DNA of 64,000 bases from Azospirillaceae bacterium. Its GTDB lineage: Bacteria; Pseudomonadota; Alphaproteobacteria; Azospirillales; Azospirillaceae. The stretch spans positions 124,001 through 188,000 of the forward strand of contig DASQNC010000016.1 of NCBI GenBank assembly GCA_035645145.1. Reading direction: 5' to 3'. Position 1 is the stretch's first letter; every line of letters starts with the position of its first letter. Positions 35,088 through 43,721 of the stretch are shown piece by piece. The translations under genes and the position numbers were made by a program. The notes beneath the pieces were generated by a model. The model was not told the DNA's origin. It did not search any database and worked only from the letters and a program-made list of their open reading frames with translations.

Positions 35088-37187
35088 TCAGGACGCCGTT
35101 CCCCTTGGGGTCTCGGGCATTTCCATCGCCGTGTCCGCGGGCGGGGCCTCGTCCTTCTTGAGCGGTTCCGTATGGGCCCGGACGGTGCGCGGGGTCACGC
35201 GCCAGACCCGCTCCCGCATGGCCTCCTTCGCGTGCGACCAACGCGACAGCAGGTTCTTGAAGCCGGTGTAGAAAAACAACGAGACGGGCAGGTACCAGAC
35301 GAACCACCACCGCCGGCGCCGGATCGACTCGTCCGCCAGAATGTAGGTGAACAGGACGCTCGCCGGGCCGACGGTCAACGTATAGGCCGTGGTCGCGACG
35401 AAGATCGGGACCAGCCAGTCGATGTTCTCGAAGCCCCAGTCGTAGATCCAGAACACCAGAATGGGGAGCACCTGGATCGAGAACCACGGGAAGAGTTCCC
35501 GCCAGACCAGCAGGTGGAACATCCCCGCCTTCTGACGCAGGCTGAGGTGCCGCGAGGTGATGCCGGGGATGAACCATTTGACCGAGACCTGGAACCAGCC
35601 CTGGGCCCAGCGGAGCCGCTGGTTCATCAACTGCTTGAGCGTCGTCGGGGCGAGTTCGCGGGAGATCAGGTGGGGGTCGTTGGCGATCCGGTAGCCCGAG
35701 TTGATGACCCGCAGCGTGCTGTCGATGTCCTCGGTCAGCATGAAATGATGCATGCGGGTCAGCCGCAGCAGTTCGGTCCGCCAGTAGCCGTTGGAGCCCC
35801 CGAACAGCCCGAACCCGTGCAGCTTCGCCCGGCCGGGGTGGCTGGCGGCGTAGATGGATTCGAACTCGACGGCCACCATCCGCGCCACCCAGGAATCGTC
35901 GCCGTTGCGGATCAGGCAGTGGCCCTGGACGATGTCGTAGCCGTTCGACAGCCACCGCCATGCCCGTTCGAAGCTGCCGGGATCGGGCTTGTGGTCGGCG
36001 TCGAACACACCGACGAACGTGCCGGTGCATCGGCCCACCGCGGCATTCACGTTCTGGGCCTTGGACGTGCTGCCCATGACCCGTAGCGGCAGGAAGTCGG
36101 GGTGCCGCCGGGCCAGTTCCCGGAACTCCGCCTCGATCGCCATGTCCTCGGGCGTGTTGTAGGCCAGGATGATCTGGAGACGCGCCGGGTAGTCCTGGGC
36201 CAGGAACGACTCCAGGGTTTCCAGGATGGTCTCGGCCTCGTTGGGCAGGTAGGCCGCAATGATGGCGCTGGCGGACGGCCAGGGTTCGCCCGGCTCGTCG
36301 GGTGGTTGCAGCGGCCGGAGGGCCAGGAACGCCTCGATCCAGATGAAGGTCGCCGTCACCACCAGCATGAGGACGACCATCAGGTAGACCGTCCACGAGA
36401 CGTCCCACCCGATGGCGGCGAGCGCCCAGTACATCCAGAACGGGGCGAACAAGCCGACCACGAAGGTCGAGGCGATCTGGAACGGTGTCCGAACCTTGCC
36501 CATGAACCGGCGCCACACCGTATCCGTCGGCTGTGAGGTCCGTTCCATCCGGGGGTGGTAGCGGACCGGCAGAAGGTCCAGGTGGCTCCGGGCATAGTCG
36601 GTCGCCACCTGGACGCGCAGCCACAGCCGCTGGAAGCTGGGCCCTTGGTGGAACGCCGCGTGGCCGATGACCGGTGTGAACCGGAAGCACTCGCCCTCGA
36701 CCTGGAAAGGATGGCTGGCGATACGGCGGGACAGCAGCCGCAGCCGGCGGTAGACCCGGCGCCGGCCGGCTCCCGGCAGCAGGATCACGAACTTGCCGAC
36801 CCTGTGGTGCCGGCCCACGATCTCGCCCGGCAGGGCGTCGCGACCGATCAGTTCGCCCAGCTGCGCCATCACCTCGTGGTCGACCCGCTCGCTGTAGCGC
36901 CGGTACGCCATGAAGTCGGGAAACTCCTCGATCTCCAGGAAGGCCAGGGTCCCGGTTCCGGTCGGGCCGCGCAGCTCGCGGAAGATCGGCCGGGCCCGGG
37001 CGCGGAACTCCCGCGGGGACAGGAAGACCGCGCTGGGTCGTCCGCGGGGTGGCAGCAGACGCCGCACCAGCGATGGCGGGCGAGGCGGGCGCGCCATGGC
37101 CTCCCGCGGCGATGCGACCACCGGTCGGGTTTCACCCAACCGGAATTCCTGCAGGAGGTCGGCCACCCGCGGATCGTCCTGGGGCAT
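35088..37187 (-). CDS. Processive family-2 glycosyltransferase with degenerate GGDEF domain
   Basis: A 699-residue membrane synthase. Residues about 78-185 resemble a GGDEF domain (FLEIEEFPDFM, then VILLPGAGRRRVYRRLRLL), but the GGDEF signature is replaced by RVGKF (129-133), so it cannot make c-di-GMP. Two helices follow (about 242-288). The GT2 domain has FDADHKPD (396), TED at 485 and QRLRW (523-527), the marks of a processive beta-glycan synthase. About four C-terminal helices follow. No PilZ domain is seen. It starts three bases after the TPR-barrel gene. It should polymerise and extrude an exopolysaccharide; c-di-GMP sensing by the N-terminal domain is a hypothesis. Confidence 0.85.
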   Translation of the reverse strand: MPQDDPRVADLLQEFRLGETRPVVASPREAMARPPRPPSLVRRLLPPRGRPSAVFLSPREFRARARPIFRELRGPTGTGTLAFLEIEEFPDFMAYRRYSERVDHEVMAQLGELIGRDALPGEIVGRHHRVGKFVILLPGAGRRRVYRRLRLLSRRIASHPFQVEGECFRFTPVIGHAAFHQGPSFQRLWLRVQVATDYARSHLDLLPVRYHPRMERTSQPTDTVWRRFMGKVRTPFQIASTFVVGLFAPFWMYWALAAIGWDVSWTVYLMVVLMLVVTATFIWIEAFLALRPLQPPDEPGEPWPSASAIIAAYLPNEAETILETLESFLAQDYPARLQIILAYNTPEDMAIEAEFRELARRHPDFLPLRVMGSTSKAQNVNAAVGRCTGTFVGVFDADHKPDPGSFERAWRWLSNGYDIVQGHCLIRNGDDSWVARMVAVEFESIYAASHPGRAKLHGFGLFGGSNGYWRTELLRLTRMHHFMLTEDIDSTLRVINSGYRIANDPHLISRELAPTTLKQLMNQRLRWAQGWFQVSVKWFIPGITSRHLSLRQKAGMFHLLVWRELFPWFSIQVLPILVFWIYDWGFENIDWLVPIFVATTAYTLTVGPASVLFTYILADESIRRRRWWFVWYLPVSLFFYTGFKNLLSRWSHAKEAMRERVWRVTPRTVRAHTEPLKKDEAPPADTAMEMPETPRGTAS

Positions 37188-37190
37188 CGC

Positions 37191-39458
37191 CTACCACCTG
37201 TACCGCAGCGTGAGGCCGATGGTCGTCCGCGTGAACCCGCCACCTTGGGGATCTTCGAGCGGGCTGAGGCGGGCCAATCGGACCTTGCCCTCCCATTGGT
37301 CGGAGAAGACATAGGTCAGCCCGGCCGAGGCCCGCCAGACCACCTGGAACCCGCCGGGCTCCTGCCACTCCCCGCCGATACCGCCTTCGGCCTCGTACCA
37401 GAGCCGGTTGGCGAACACTCCGTCCCAGATCTTCGCCGTCGCCAGAAGGACGCGGGCATCCCTGGGATTCCAGTAGCCATTGTCGAGGACCTCCTCGAAC
37501 CGGAACGCGGTCGCCTCCACGCCCAGCACGATGTTGGGTTCCCGCAGGACCAGCTGCTGGAGGTGGGCCTGCCCCCACACGCGGCGATTGCCGTCCGTGT
37601 ACCAGCCGTAGTCGCCGCGCAGGGCCAGGGTGGTGGACGGCGTGGGACGGACATCCACCGAGAGCGAGGCGTACGTCGCGGTGATCCGCTCGACCAGCGA
37701 TTCGATGTTGTCGAAGAACACGCGGCGGCTGCCGACATAGACGCTGGCGAAGTCCGTGGGCTCGAACGTCGCATAGGCATCGTAGGTCGGGACCACGGCC
37801 TCCATGCCGCCGTGCAGGATGTTCAGGTCGGCCCGCGCGTCGATCCGCGCCCCATCGCCGAACCGGTGGCCCAGCCGGAACCCCGGCGACTGGACGCGCA
37901 CGGGGGGATCGGGGGCGTCCGGCAGGAACTGGGCGGACCGGAATGTGATGCCGACCTTCGTGAGGCCGTCGTTCAGGGTGTGGACATGCTCCACCGTCTG
38001 GGTGGCGATGACCAGCCCGTTGGATTGGGTCGAGACCCAGGCATCGACCTCGGTCCGGGGCCGCATCTCGCGGCGGATGTCGGCCATCAGTGCCTCCGCC
38101 GTCCTGTCGTCGGGGTTTTCGGCCAAAAGACCCTCGGCGATGGTCCGGGCCCGGTCGGACCGGCCCATCCAGAACAGGGTTTGGGCGAGCAGCCGGCGGG
38201 CCTCGGGGTCCTCGGGCCGCTCCTCCAGAAGGCCGCGGAAATCCCGCACCGCCCCCCGGTGGCGTCCCCGCCAGCTCCGCACCTGGGCCAAGCCCCGCCA
38301 AGCCTCGGCATTGTCGGGATCCTGCTCCAGGACCTTGCGGAACGCGTCCTCGGCCGTCCGAAGATCGCCCTGCCATGCCATGACACGGGCGGACCCGATC
38401 CGCGCGTCCATGTCGTCGGGGTTTTCGGCCAGAAGAGTTTCGTAGATCCGGAGCGCCTCGGCGTGCCGGTCGCTCCACGACAGGGCCAGGGCCAGCCCCA
38501 GGCGCAGGCCCCGCCGCTCCTTCGGGTCCAGGTTCTCCCGTGCCAGCGCCTCGTGGAACAGCGGGATGGCCTCGGTCTTGCCGCCGGCCCACAGAAGCTG
38601 CTCGGCGTACCGGCCGAGGTGCTTTTCGCGCAACGAGGGGTCGGCCGCGAACGCCCGCCGGTAGGTGTCCGCCGCGGCGGCGTTGTCGTTTTCCCAACCC
38701 AGCGCCTGGGCCTTGCCGACCAGCAGCTCCCCGTCCCGGGGCTGTTCGGCCAGCAGCCGGTCGTATTGGGCGATGGCTTCCCGGTGCCGCCCGGACCAAG
38801 CCAACGCCAGCGCAAGGTTCCGGCCGGCACGCTGGCGGTCCTCGGCGGACGCGGCGCCGGAGGACAGGACTTCCCGGTACCGGGCGATGGCCTCACTCTT
38901 GCCACCCGCCCACAGAAGTTGGTCGGCGAGCTTGGCAAGGTGCTTTCCCCGCACGGCGGGGTCGATCTGGAACGCTCGGCTGTAGGTTTCCGCGGCCTCG
39001 GCGTTCCGGTTGGACCAGCCGAGCGCCTCGGCCTTGCCGATCAGGAGGCCGGCGTCCCGCGGATGCCTGGCGAGAAGCGCGTCGTAGCGGCGGACCGCCT
39101 CCGCGTGCTGGCCGGCCCACGCATAGGCCAGGGCCAAATTCCGCTCGGCCCGGTCCCGGTCCTCCGCCGGGATCAGGCGGAAGGACAGGTACTCGTGGTA
39201 GAGCGGGATCGCATCGCGGCTGCCGCCACTGTAGAGCACTTGGTCGGCGTATTCGCGGAGCAGCCGCCGGCGCAGGGTCGGCCGCTCCGCAAGCGCTGCC
39301 TCGAACAGCTGGCGGGCCCGGTGGTTGTCATCCTGAACGGCGGCTTCGCGGGCTTGGTCGACAAGGTCGCGCGTCGTTGGCTCGTCCTGGGCCGAGGCGG
39401 CGCCCATTGTCGAAAAAAGGAAGGCGATTCCAGCCAGCGCACCCTTGCGGAGCCACAC
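37191..39458 (-). CDS. TPR protein with C-terminal outer-membrane barrel
   Basis: A 755-residue exported protein. A signal peptide ends near residue 23 (GAASAQ). About residues 30-490 hold TPR-like repeats in three near-identical blocks (LLWAGGKSEAIARYREVL, LALALAWSGRHREAIAQYD). About 500-755 is beta-rich with alternating residues and ends in LRYRW; a terminal aromatic is typical of outer-membrane barrels. The layout is that of BcsC/AlgK-AlgE/PgaA export proteins: periplasmic TPR scaffold plus porin. It is the first gene of a two-gene operon with the synthase, so it should carry the polymer across the outer membrane. Confidence 0.85.
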   Translation of the reverse strand: MWLRKGALAGIAFLFSTMGAASAQDEPTTRDLVDQAREAAVQDDNHRARQLFEAALAERPTLRRRLLREYADQVLYSGGSRDAIPLYHEYLSFRLIPAEDRDRAERNLALAYAWAGQHAEAVRRYDALLARHPRDAGLLIGKAEALGWSNRNAEAAETYSRAFQIDPAVRGKHLAKLADQLLWAGGKSEAIARYREVLSSGAASAEDRQRAGRNLALALAWSGRHREAIAQYDRLLAEQPRDGELLVGKAQALGWENDNAAAADTYRRAFAADPSLREKHLGRYAEQLLWAGGKTEAIPLFHEALARENLDPKERRGLRLGLALALSWSDRHAEALRIYETLLAENPDDMDARIGSARVMAWQGDLRTAEDAFRKVLEQDPDNAEAWRGLAQVRSWRGRHRGAVRDFRGLLEERPEDPEARRLLAQTLFWMGRSDRARTIAEGLLAENPDDRTAEALMADIRREMRPRTEVDAWVSTQSNGLVIATQTVEHVHTLNDGLTKVGITFRSAQFLPDAPDPPVRVQSPGFRLGHRFGDGARIDARADLNILHGGMEAVVPTYDAYATFEPTDFASVYVGSRRVFFDNIESLVERITATYASLSVDVRPTPSTTLALRGDYGWYTDGNRRVWGQAHLQQLVLREPNIVLGVEATAFRFEEVLDNGYWNPRDARVLLATAKIWDGVFANRLWYEAEGGIGGEWQEPGGFQVVWRASAGLTYVFSDQWEGKVRLARLSPLEDPQGGGFTRTTIGLTLRYRW

Positions 39459-40078
39459 CCCAACCCCTCTCGGTCACCTTTGAAAAGTCGGTGTAAACCC
39501 CGGGGCGACAGAGTTCGTTGCAAAGCCTCTTCGATCACACCAGATCTCTAAAGCACATGTCGACCGACAGACGCGCAAACTCACACAACGACATGCACAA
39601 CCAAAAATTATCTCATGACATCACCAGACAGTCGCAATGAGCATAACAGGAACGTAACGAAAATCCGCAACCCATTACACGAGACAAGACAGGGACGGCA
39701 CTCCGTTTACAAAACTTCTCTAACATAAATCAGCCATCGCAATGACAGGCACTCGCCCCCCCTTGGAGGGGGATCACCTCGATCCCGGACACACGCTGGG
39801 TTCATACGGGCCCATGGGTTCCGGGTACGCGCCTCCGCTGCAAGCAAGGGTTCCCTTCCGGCATGGACGTCAGCCAGCGTCGGAACGCTCCATGACCGGG
39901 CCGCAGCAGGTCTCATTCCGGTTCGAACAGCGCCCCCTTTGCCGTGGTTCGCCCGTGGTAGTAGGGAAACCCTGGTGAGCAGGGCCTTTCTGTTGAAGGA
40001 CCATCCGTCCGCCGCGGGAGCCCGCTCCCGTGTGATCGACGCGGCTCACCCATTCCCGACCCATGCGCGAGCGGGGCC
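39459..40078. other. AT-rich intergenic region upstream of the export operon
   Basis: 620 bases without a convincing gene. About 39530-39740 is strikingly AT-richer than the rest of the window. On the minus strand, towards the TPR-barrel gene, there are two weak sigma-70-like candidates: TTGCGA about 19 bases before GATAAT, and TTGCGG 17-18 bases before a TTATG-like box. The long distance to the gene suggests a regulated leader. The part from 39760 on has normal base composition. It may be horizontally acquired or a regulator landing zone. Confidence 0.4.
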
Positions 40079-40393
40079 ATGCCCCTCGAATACAAGGGCT
40101 ACACCGCCACGATCGACCTCGACCCGGAGGATGGGACGTTTTCGGGCAGGGCTCAGAGCCTGCGCGGCGTGATCCACTTCGAGGGGACCGACGGGCCATC
40201 GCTGCTCCAGGCGTTCCGGGACGGCGTCGACGACTATCTCGCCTTTTGCGCGGAGCGGGCCGTGCAACCCGACACGCCAGCCCACCATGCGACAGACCGG
40301 AAAATCCGTCATGGTGGGCGGAAGCCTCGGCAATCACCGCCGAGAAGCCGATGGCCGATGGACAGCGCAAGCCACCAACATCCGCAGGCCTGA
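40079..40393 (+). pseudogene. Truncated HicB-like antitoxin
   Basis: The first 62 residues match the HicB partial RNase H-like domain: MPLEYKGYTATIDLDPEDG, FSGRAQSLRGVIHFEGT and AFRDGVDDYLAFCAERA. The C-terminal DNA-binding part usual in this group (a VRLPPELH-type helix) is missing; the frame instead runs into about 40 basic, proline-rich residues unlike any HicB. No HicA toxin gene is seen upstream or downstream. It lies 72 bases from the 3' end of a tRNA-Ser gene, a usual place for island remnants. It is probably a decayed orphan antitoxin. Confidence 0.7.
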
Positions 40394-40465
40394 CTTGAAC
40401 GCGTCCGCCGCAGCCCCGCGCCTTTCGGCGCCGGGTTACGGAAAACGGTCGGTCATGAAAATGGC

Positions 40466-40555
40466 TGGCGGAGGGGATGGGATTCGAACCCACGATACCG
40501 TTTCCGGTATACCCGCTTTCCAGGCGAGCGCCTTCAACCACTCGGCCACCCCTCC
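40466..40555 (-). tRNA. tRNA-Ser (GGA anticodon)
   Basis: A 90-base class II tRNA including an encoded CCA end. Acceptor arms GGAGGGG/CCCCTCC with discriminator G, D-arm GGCCGAGTGGTTGAAGGC, anticodon loop CTGGAAA (anticodon GGA), a long variable arm (TACCGGAAACGGTA stem) and T-arm GGGTTCGAATCCC are all visible. It reads UCC and UCU serine codons. Confidence 0.97.
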
Positions 40556-40566
40556 AGGCGGGGCGC

Positions 40567-40595
40567 AACATAGCGACGGGATGGCCCCACCGCAA
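40567..40595 (-). promoter_or_regulatory. Sigma-70-type promoter of tRNA-Ser
   Basis: On the minus strand TTGCGG, 17 bases, TATGTT, ending 11 bases before the tRNA 5' end. Spacing and position are right for the tRNA promoter. Confidence 0.6.
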
Positions 40596-40614
40596 GCACG
40601 ACCGCCGGGACATT

Positions 40615-41481
40615 TCACGCGGCGTGCTGCAACGGGTCCGCCAGGGCCGCCATCAGGTGCGCCGCCAGCCGGCGTCCGGCCGGGGACAGCGGGCGGGCCT
40701 CCAGCAACTCCAACTCCACCGCCGGCAAGGGCGGAAGCCCGTCGGCAGGGCCCAGGATGCGCAGGCCGGACGGCACCGTTCCGTGGGCGAGCGCCGACAG
40801 GCCGAGGCCGCAGGCCACCGCCGACAGAACCCCGGAATGGCTGCCGCTGGTGAAGGCCACACGCCACCGCCGCCCCGCGGACTCCAACGCCGCCGTCATG
40901 TGCGGGCGGAACAGGCAGGCGTCGGGGAACACGCACAACGGCACCGGATCGGCCAGTTCCGGCCGGTGCCCGGCGGCTCCCACCCAGACCAGCGGCTCGC
41001 GGCGCACGAACCGGCCGGACGCCGTGCCCGGACGGCGGGTCACCAGCGCCACGTCCAGCCGACCGGCCTCGACCTCCGCCGCCAGGTGCACGCTCAGTTC
41101 GCACCGGACCTCGACCTCCACCCGCGGAAAGGCCGCCTGGAACCGCGCGATCACCGGCGGCAGGAACGTGGCGGCATAGTCGTCGGGCATGCCCAGCCGG
41201 ACCTTTCCATCCGCCTGGGCGCCGGTCAGGTCCTGAACCGCCGCATCGTGCAGCATCAGGATGCGGCGGGCATGCGCCACCAGCCGCTCGCCCGCCTCGG
41301 TCGGCCGCACGCCCGACCGCGCCCGTTCCAACAGCCGCCGGCCGCACACCCCTTCCAGCCGTTTGATCTGCATGCTGACCGCCGATTGCGTCCGGTTCAG
41401 GCGCTCGGCCGCCGCCGTGAACCCGCCCGTGTCCACAACCGCCACCAGCGCCCGCAGCAGGTCGATGTCGAACACCGCCAT
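40615..41481 (-). CDS. LysR family transcriptional regulator
   Basis: A 288-residue LysR regulator of the group MAVFDIDLLRALVAVVDTGGFTAAAERL with RTQSAVSMQIKRLEG. The start at 41481 is preferred because GGAGG lies five bases before it; an ATG four codons upstream is an alternative. It diverges from a DMT-family exporter, the probable target. A short inverted repeat (TGATG-N4-CATCA, 41503-41516) lies just upstream of its own start. Confidence 0.85.
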   Translation of the reverse strand: MAVFDIDLLRALVAVVDTGGFTAAAERLNRTQSAVSMQIKRLEGVCGRRLLERARSGVRPTEAGERLVAHARRILMLHDAAVQDLTGAQADGKVRLGMPDDYAATFLPPVIARFQAAFPRVEVEVRCELSVHLAAEVEAGRLDVALVTRRPGTASGRFVRREPLVWVGAAGHRPELADPVPLCVFPDACLFRPHMTAALESAGRRWRVAFTSGSHSGVLSAVACGLGLSALAHGTVPSGLRILGPADGLPPLPAVELELLEARPLSPAGRRLAAHLMAALADPLQHAA

Positions 41482-41598
41482 CGCCGCCTCCATTCCGGAT
41501 CATGATGGAGTCATCAGTACCATTCGCTTTCAGAATTCGGCAAATCCCCCCATCGTTCCTGGACACGGCCGCCCGGCCATGCCCAGGATCAACGCACG

Positions 41599-42531
41599 AT
41601 GACTGCCGCTCCCTCCGCTTCGGCCCAGCCCGCAGCCCCCCCCGTTGCGCCCGCTGCCGCCTTGCCGGCGGTCGACCGCCGCGCGCTCGCGCTGCTGATC
41701 GCCGGCCAGACCTGCGTCGGGCTGTCCCCGATCCTGGTCCGCTTCAGCGAAGTCCCGGCGACCGCCAGCGCCTTCTGGCGCATGGCGCTGGCCCTGCCGG
41801 CGCTGATGATCTGGGCGCGCTTCGCCACCGGTGGCGCGCACGGCACGGTCCGGCCGGGTTGGCAGGGGTGGACGCTCATTCTCGTGGCCGGCGTGGCCTT
41901 CGCCGGCGATCTGGCCGGCCTGCATGCCGCCATCGCGCTGACGTCCGTTGCCAACGCCACCTTCCTGACCCATCTGGCGCCGGTGCTGGTGGTGCCGTTG
42001 GCCTGGGCCGTCATGGGCGAGCGGCCGCGCGCCGCCACTCTGGGCGGCCTTGCCCTGGCCGTGATCGGCGGCGCCCTGTTGGCGGCCGACACCGGCGCAC
42101 GGCCGGGGGCCAGCGGCCTCGGCGACGTGTTCGGGCTGTTGGCCGCGACCTTCTTCGCCGTCTACCTGCTGACGGTCGCCATGGCCCGCCGCCGTCTGGC
42201 CGCACCGCTGGTGACGCTGGGATCCGCGGCGGTCTGCGCGGTCGCCCTGCTGCCGGCCGTGCTGCTCACGCCGGGGCCGGTGCTGCCCGCCACCGCCACC
42301 GGATGGGCGGCACTGATCGCGCTCGGCACCGTCACCCATGCCATGGGGCACGGGCTGACCACCACGGCGTTGGGCCGGCTGCCCGTGGGGGCCGCCTCGC
42401 TGGCGGTCATGCTGCCGCCCGCCATCGCCGCCATCCTCGCCTGGCCGTTTCTGGGGGAACAGCCCAGCCTGACGCAGGCCGCCGGCGCGGTCTGCGCGGT
42501 CGCCGCCATCGCGCTCGCCCGCCGTCGGTAA
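41599..42531 (+). CDS. DMT superfamily transporter (two EamA domains)
   Basis: A 310-residue protein with about ten hydrophobic helices in two EamA repeats (GLSPILVRFSEVPATASAFWRM and, in the second half, GLLAATFFAVYLLTVAMARR). An Ala/Pro-rich N-terminal tail of about 25 residues precedes the first helix. EamA proteins export small metabolites such as amino acids at the inner membrane. It diverges from the LysR gene. The substrate is unknown. Confidence 0.85.
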   Translation: MTAAPSASAQPAAPPVAPAAALPAVDRRALALLIAGQTCVGLSPILVRFSEVPATASAFWRMALALPALMIWARFATGGAHGTVRPGWQGWTLILVAGVAFAGDLAGLHAAIALTSVANATFLTHLAPVLVVPLAWAVMGERPRAATLGGLALAVIGGALLAADTGARPGASGLGDVFGLLAATFFAVYLLTVAMARRRLAAPLVTLGSAAVCAVALLPAVLLTPGPVLPATATGWAALIALGTVTHAMGHGLTTTALGRLPVGAASLAVMLPPAIAAILAWPFLGEQPSLTQAAGAVCAVAAIALARRR

Positions 42532-42658
42532 CAGGGGCCGGTAGCAGGGCCCGGCCGGCCGGTACTTTCGGCGAGGAGGCCACTGCCCCGTTGCCGGCCC
42601 GCCACTTCGGCGCTAGGTCAGGCGGGAGCCCTGCGACCCACCCGTCCCGCCGCCGTCC

Positions 42659-42952
42659 GTGACCCGCCTGATCCTCCGCCTTATCGGCATCCTGCTCCTG
42701 GCCGCTGGCCTGGTTCTGTTCGCCCGTGACCTGTGGTTCTGGGGCGGGGCCGGCCCGTTCGCGATGGCGACCGTGGGCGAGCTCTGGTACGCGCTCAGCC
42801 CCGGCACCCTGAACCTCACCCAGGCGGTGATCCAGCGCTATGTCTCCCCCGCCCTGTGGGACGAGGGCGTGCTCGTCCTGCTGCTGTGGCCGGCGGCACT
42901 CGTGCTCGGCCTGCCCGGCTTGGCGGTCCTGCTGCTCACGGGCCGCCGCTGA
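42659..42952 (+). CDS. Small two-helix membrane protein
   Basis: A 97-residue protein with two hydrophobic segments (about 7-22 and 68-93) separated by GELWYALSPGTLNLTQAVIQRYVSPALWD. It looks like a conserved small inner-membrane protein of unknown function found in Proteobacteria. The start is a GTG at 42659; no ATG is suitable. Its last 17 bases overlap the convergent hydrolase gene. Confidence 0.65.
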   Translation: MTRLILRLIGILLLAAGLVLFARDLWFWGGAGPFAMATVGELWYALSPGTLNLTQAVIQRYVSPALWDEGVLVLLLWPAALVLGLPGLAVLLLTGRR

Positions 42953-43721
42953 CCCCGGCCGGCGGCGCCCCCTCCGCAAGGCCCGCCACCTCCGCCACCG
43001 TCCGGCAGAGAAGATCCAGGTCCTGCGGCCGCGACAGCCGGTGGTCGCCGTCCTTGACCAGCGTCAGGCGCGCGTCCGCACCTTCGAGTCGTTCCAGCAG
43101 GCGCAGGCTCTGCTGCCAAGGGACGTCCGGGTCGGCCGTGCCGTGCAGCAGGCGGACGGGCCCGCGGAACGGCACCGGACCGCGCAGCACCAGATTGCGC
43201 CGCCCGTCCTCCACCAGCGCGTGCGTATAGACGTAGGGCGCGGCCGAATAGGCCGACGGCGTGCGCCAGAACCCGTCGCGCAGCATCCGCGCCCGCGCGT
43301 CCGCGTCCAGGCGGGCCCACAGCAGGTCTTCGGTGAAGTCGGGCGCCGCCGCCACGCCGACCAGCCCCGCCACCCGCCCGGGCCGCGCGAGCGCCGCCAG
43401 CACGGCGATCCAGCCGCCCATGCTGGACCCGACCAGCACCTGCGGCCCCGCCGCCACCTCGTCCAACACGGCCAGCGCGTCGTCGCGCCAGACCGACAGC
43501 GTGCCATCCTCGAACCGGCCGCCGGACGCCCCGTGCCCCTGGTAGTCGAAGCGGACGAAGGCGCGCCCGGTCCTGCGGCAGAACGCCTCCAGGGCGGTGG
43601 CCTTGGCCCCCGTCATGTCGGATTTGAAGCCGCCCAGGAACAGCACGCCCGGCGAGCGACCCGGCGTTGCGACATAGGCAATTGTGGCGTTGCCGCGTTT
43701 CAGGTTGTAAGGCGATCCCAT
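42936..43721 (-). CDS. Alpha/beta hydrolase, esterase/thioesterase-like
   Basis: A 261-residue alpha/beta hydrolase. The oxyanion strand is GVLFLGGFKSDMTGAKA, the nucleophile elbow GSSMGGW, the acid is near GTADPDVPW, and the histidine is in GDHRLSRP. It resembles the ABHD10-like acyl esterases. The start ATG at 43721 overlaps, on the opposite strand, the ATG of the glycosyltransferase gene; a second ATG two codons upstream does the same. Substrate unknown. Confidence 0.82.
   Translation of the reverse strand: MGSPYNLKRGNATIAYVATPGRSPGVLFLGGFKSDMTGAKATALEAFCRRTGRAFVRFDYQGHGASGGRFEDGTLSVWRDDALAVLDEVAAGPQVLVGSSMGGWIAVLAALARPGRVAGLVGVAAAPDFTEDLLWARLDADARARMLRDGFWRTPSAYSAAPYVYTHALVEDGRRNLVLRGPVPFRGPVRLLHGTADPDVPWQQSLRLLERLEGADARLTLVKDGDHRLSRPQDLDLLCRTVAEVAGLAEGAPPAGVSGGP

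Noticed and set aside
36555-39551. A 998-codon open frame antisense to the TPR-barrel and glycosyltransferase genes
   Set aside because: It is the mirror frame of GC-rich coding DNA; it has no domain pattern, while the opposite strand encodes clear TPR and GT2 motifs.
39742-40078. Short frames upstream of the HicB remnant considered as a HicA toxin
   Set aside because: None shows the HicA dsRBD-like pattern with its catalytic histidine (GSHH-type).
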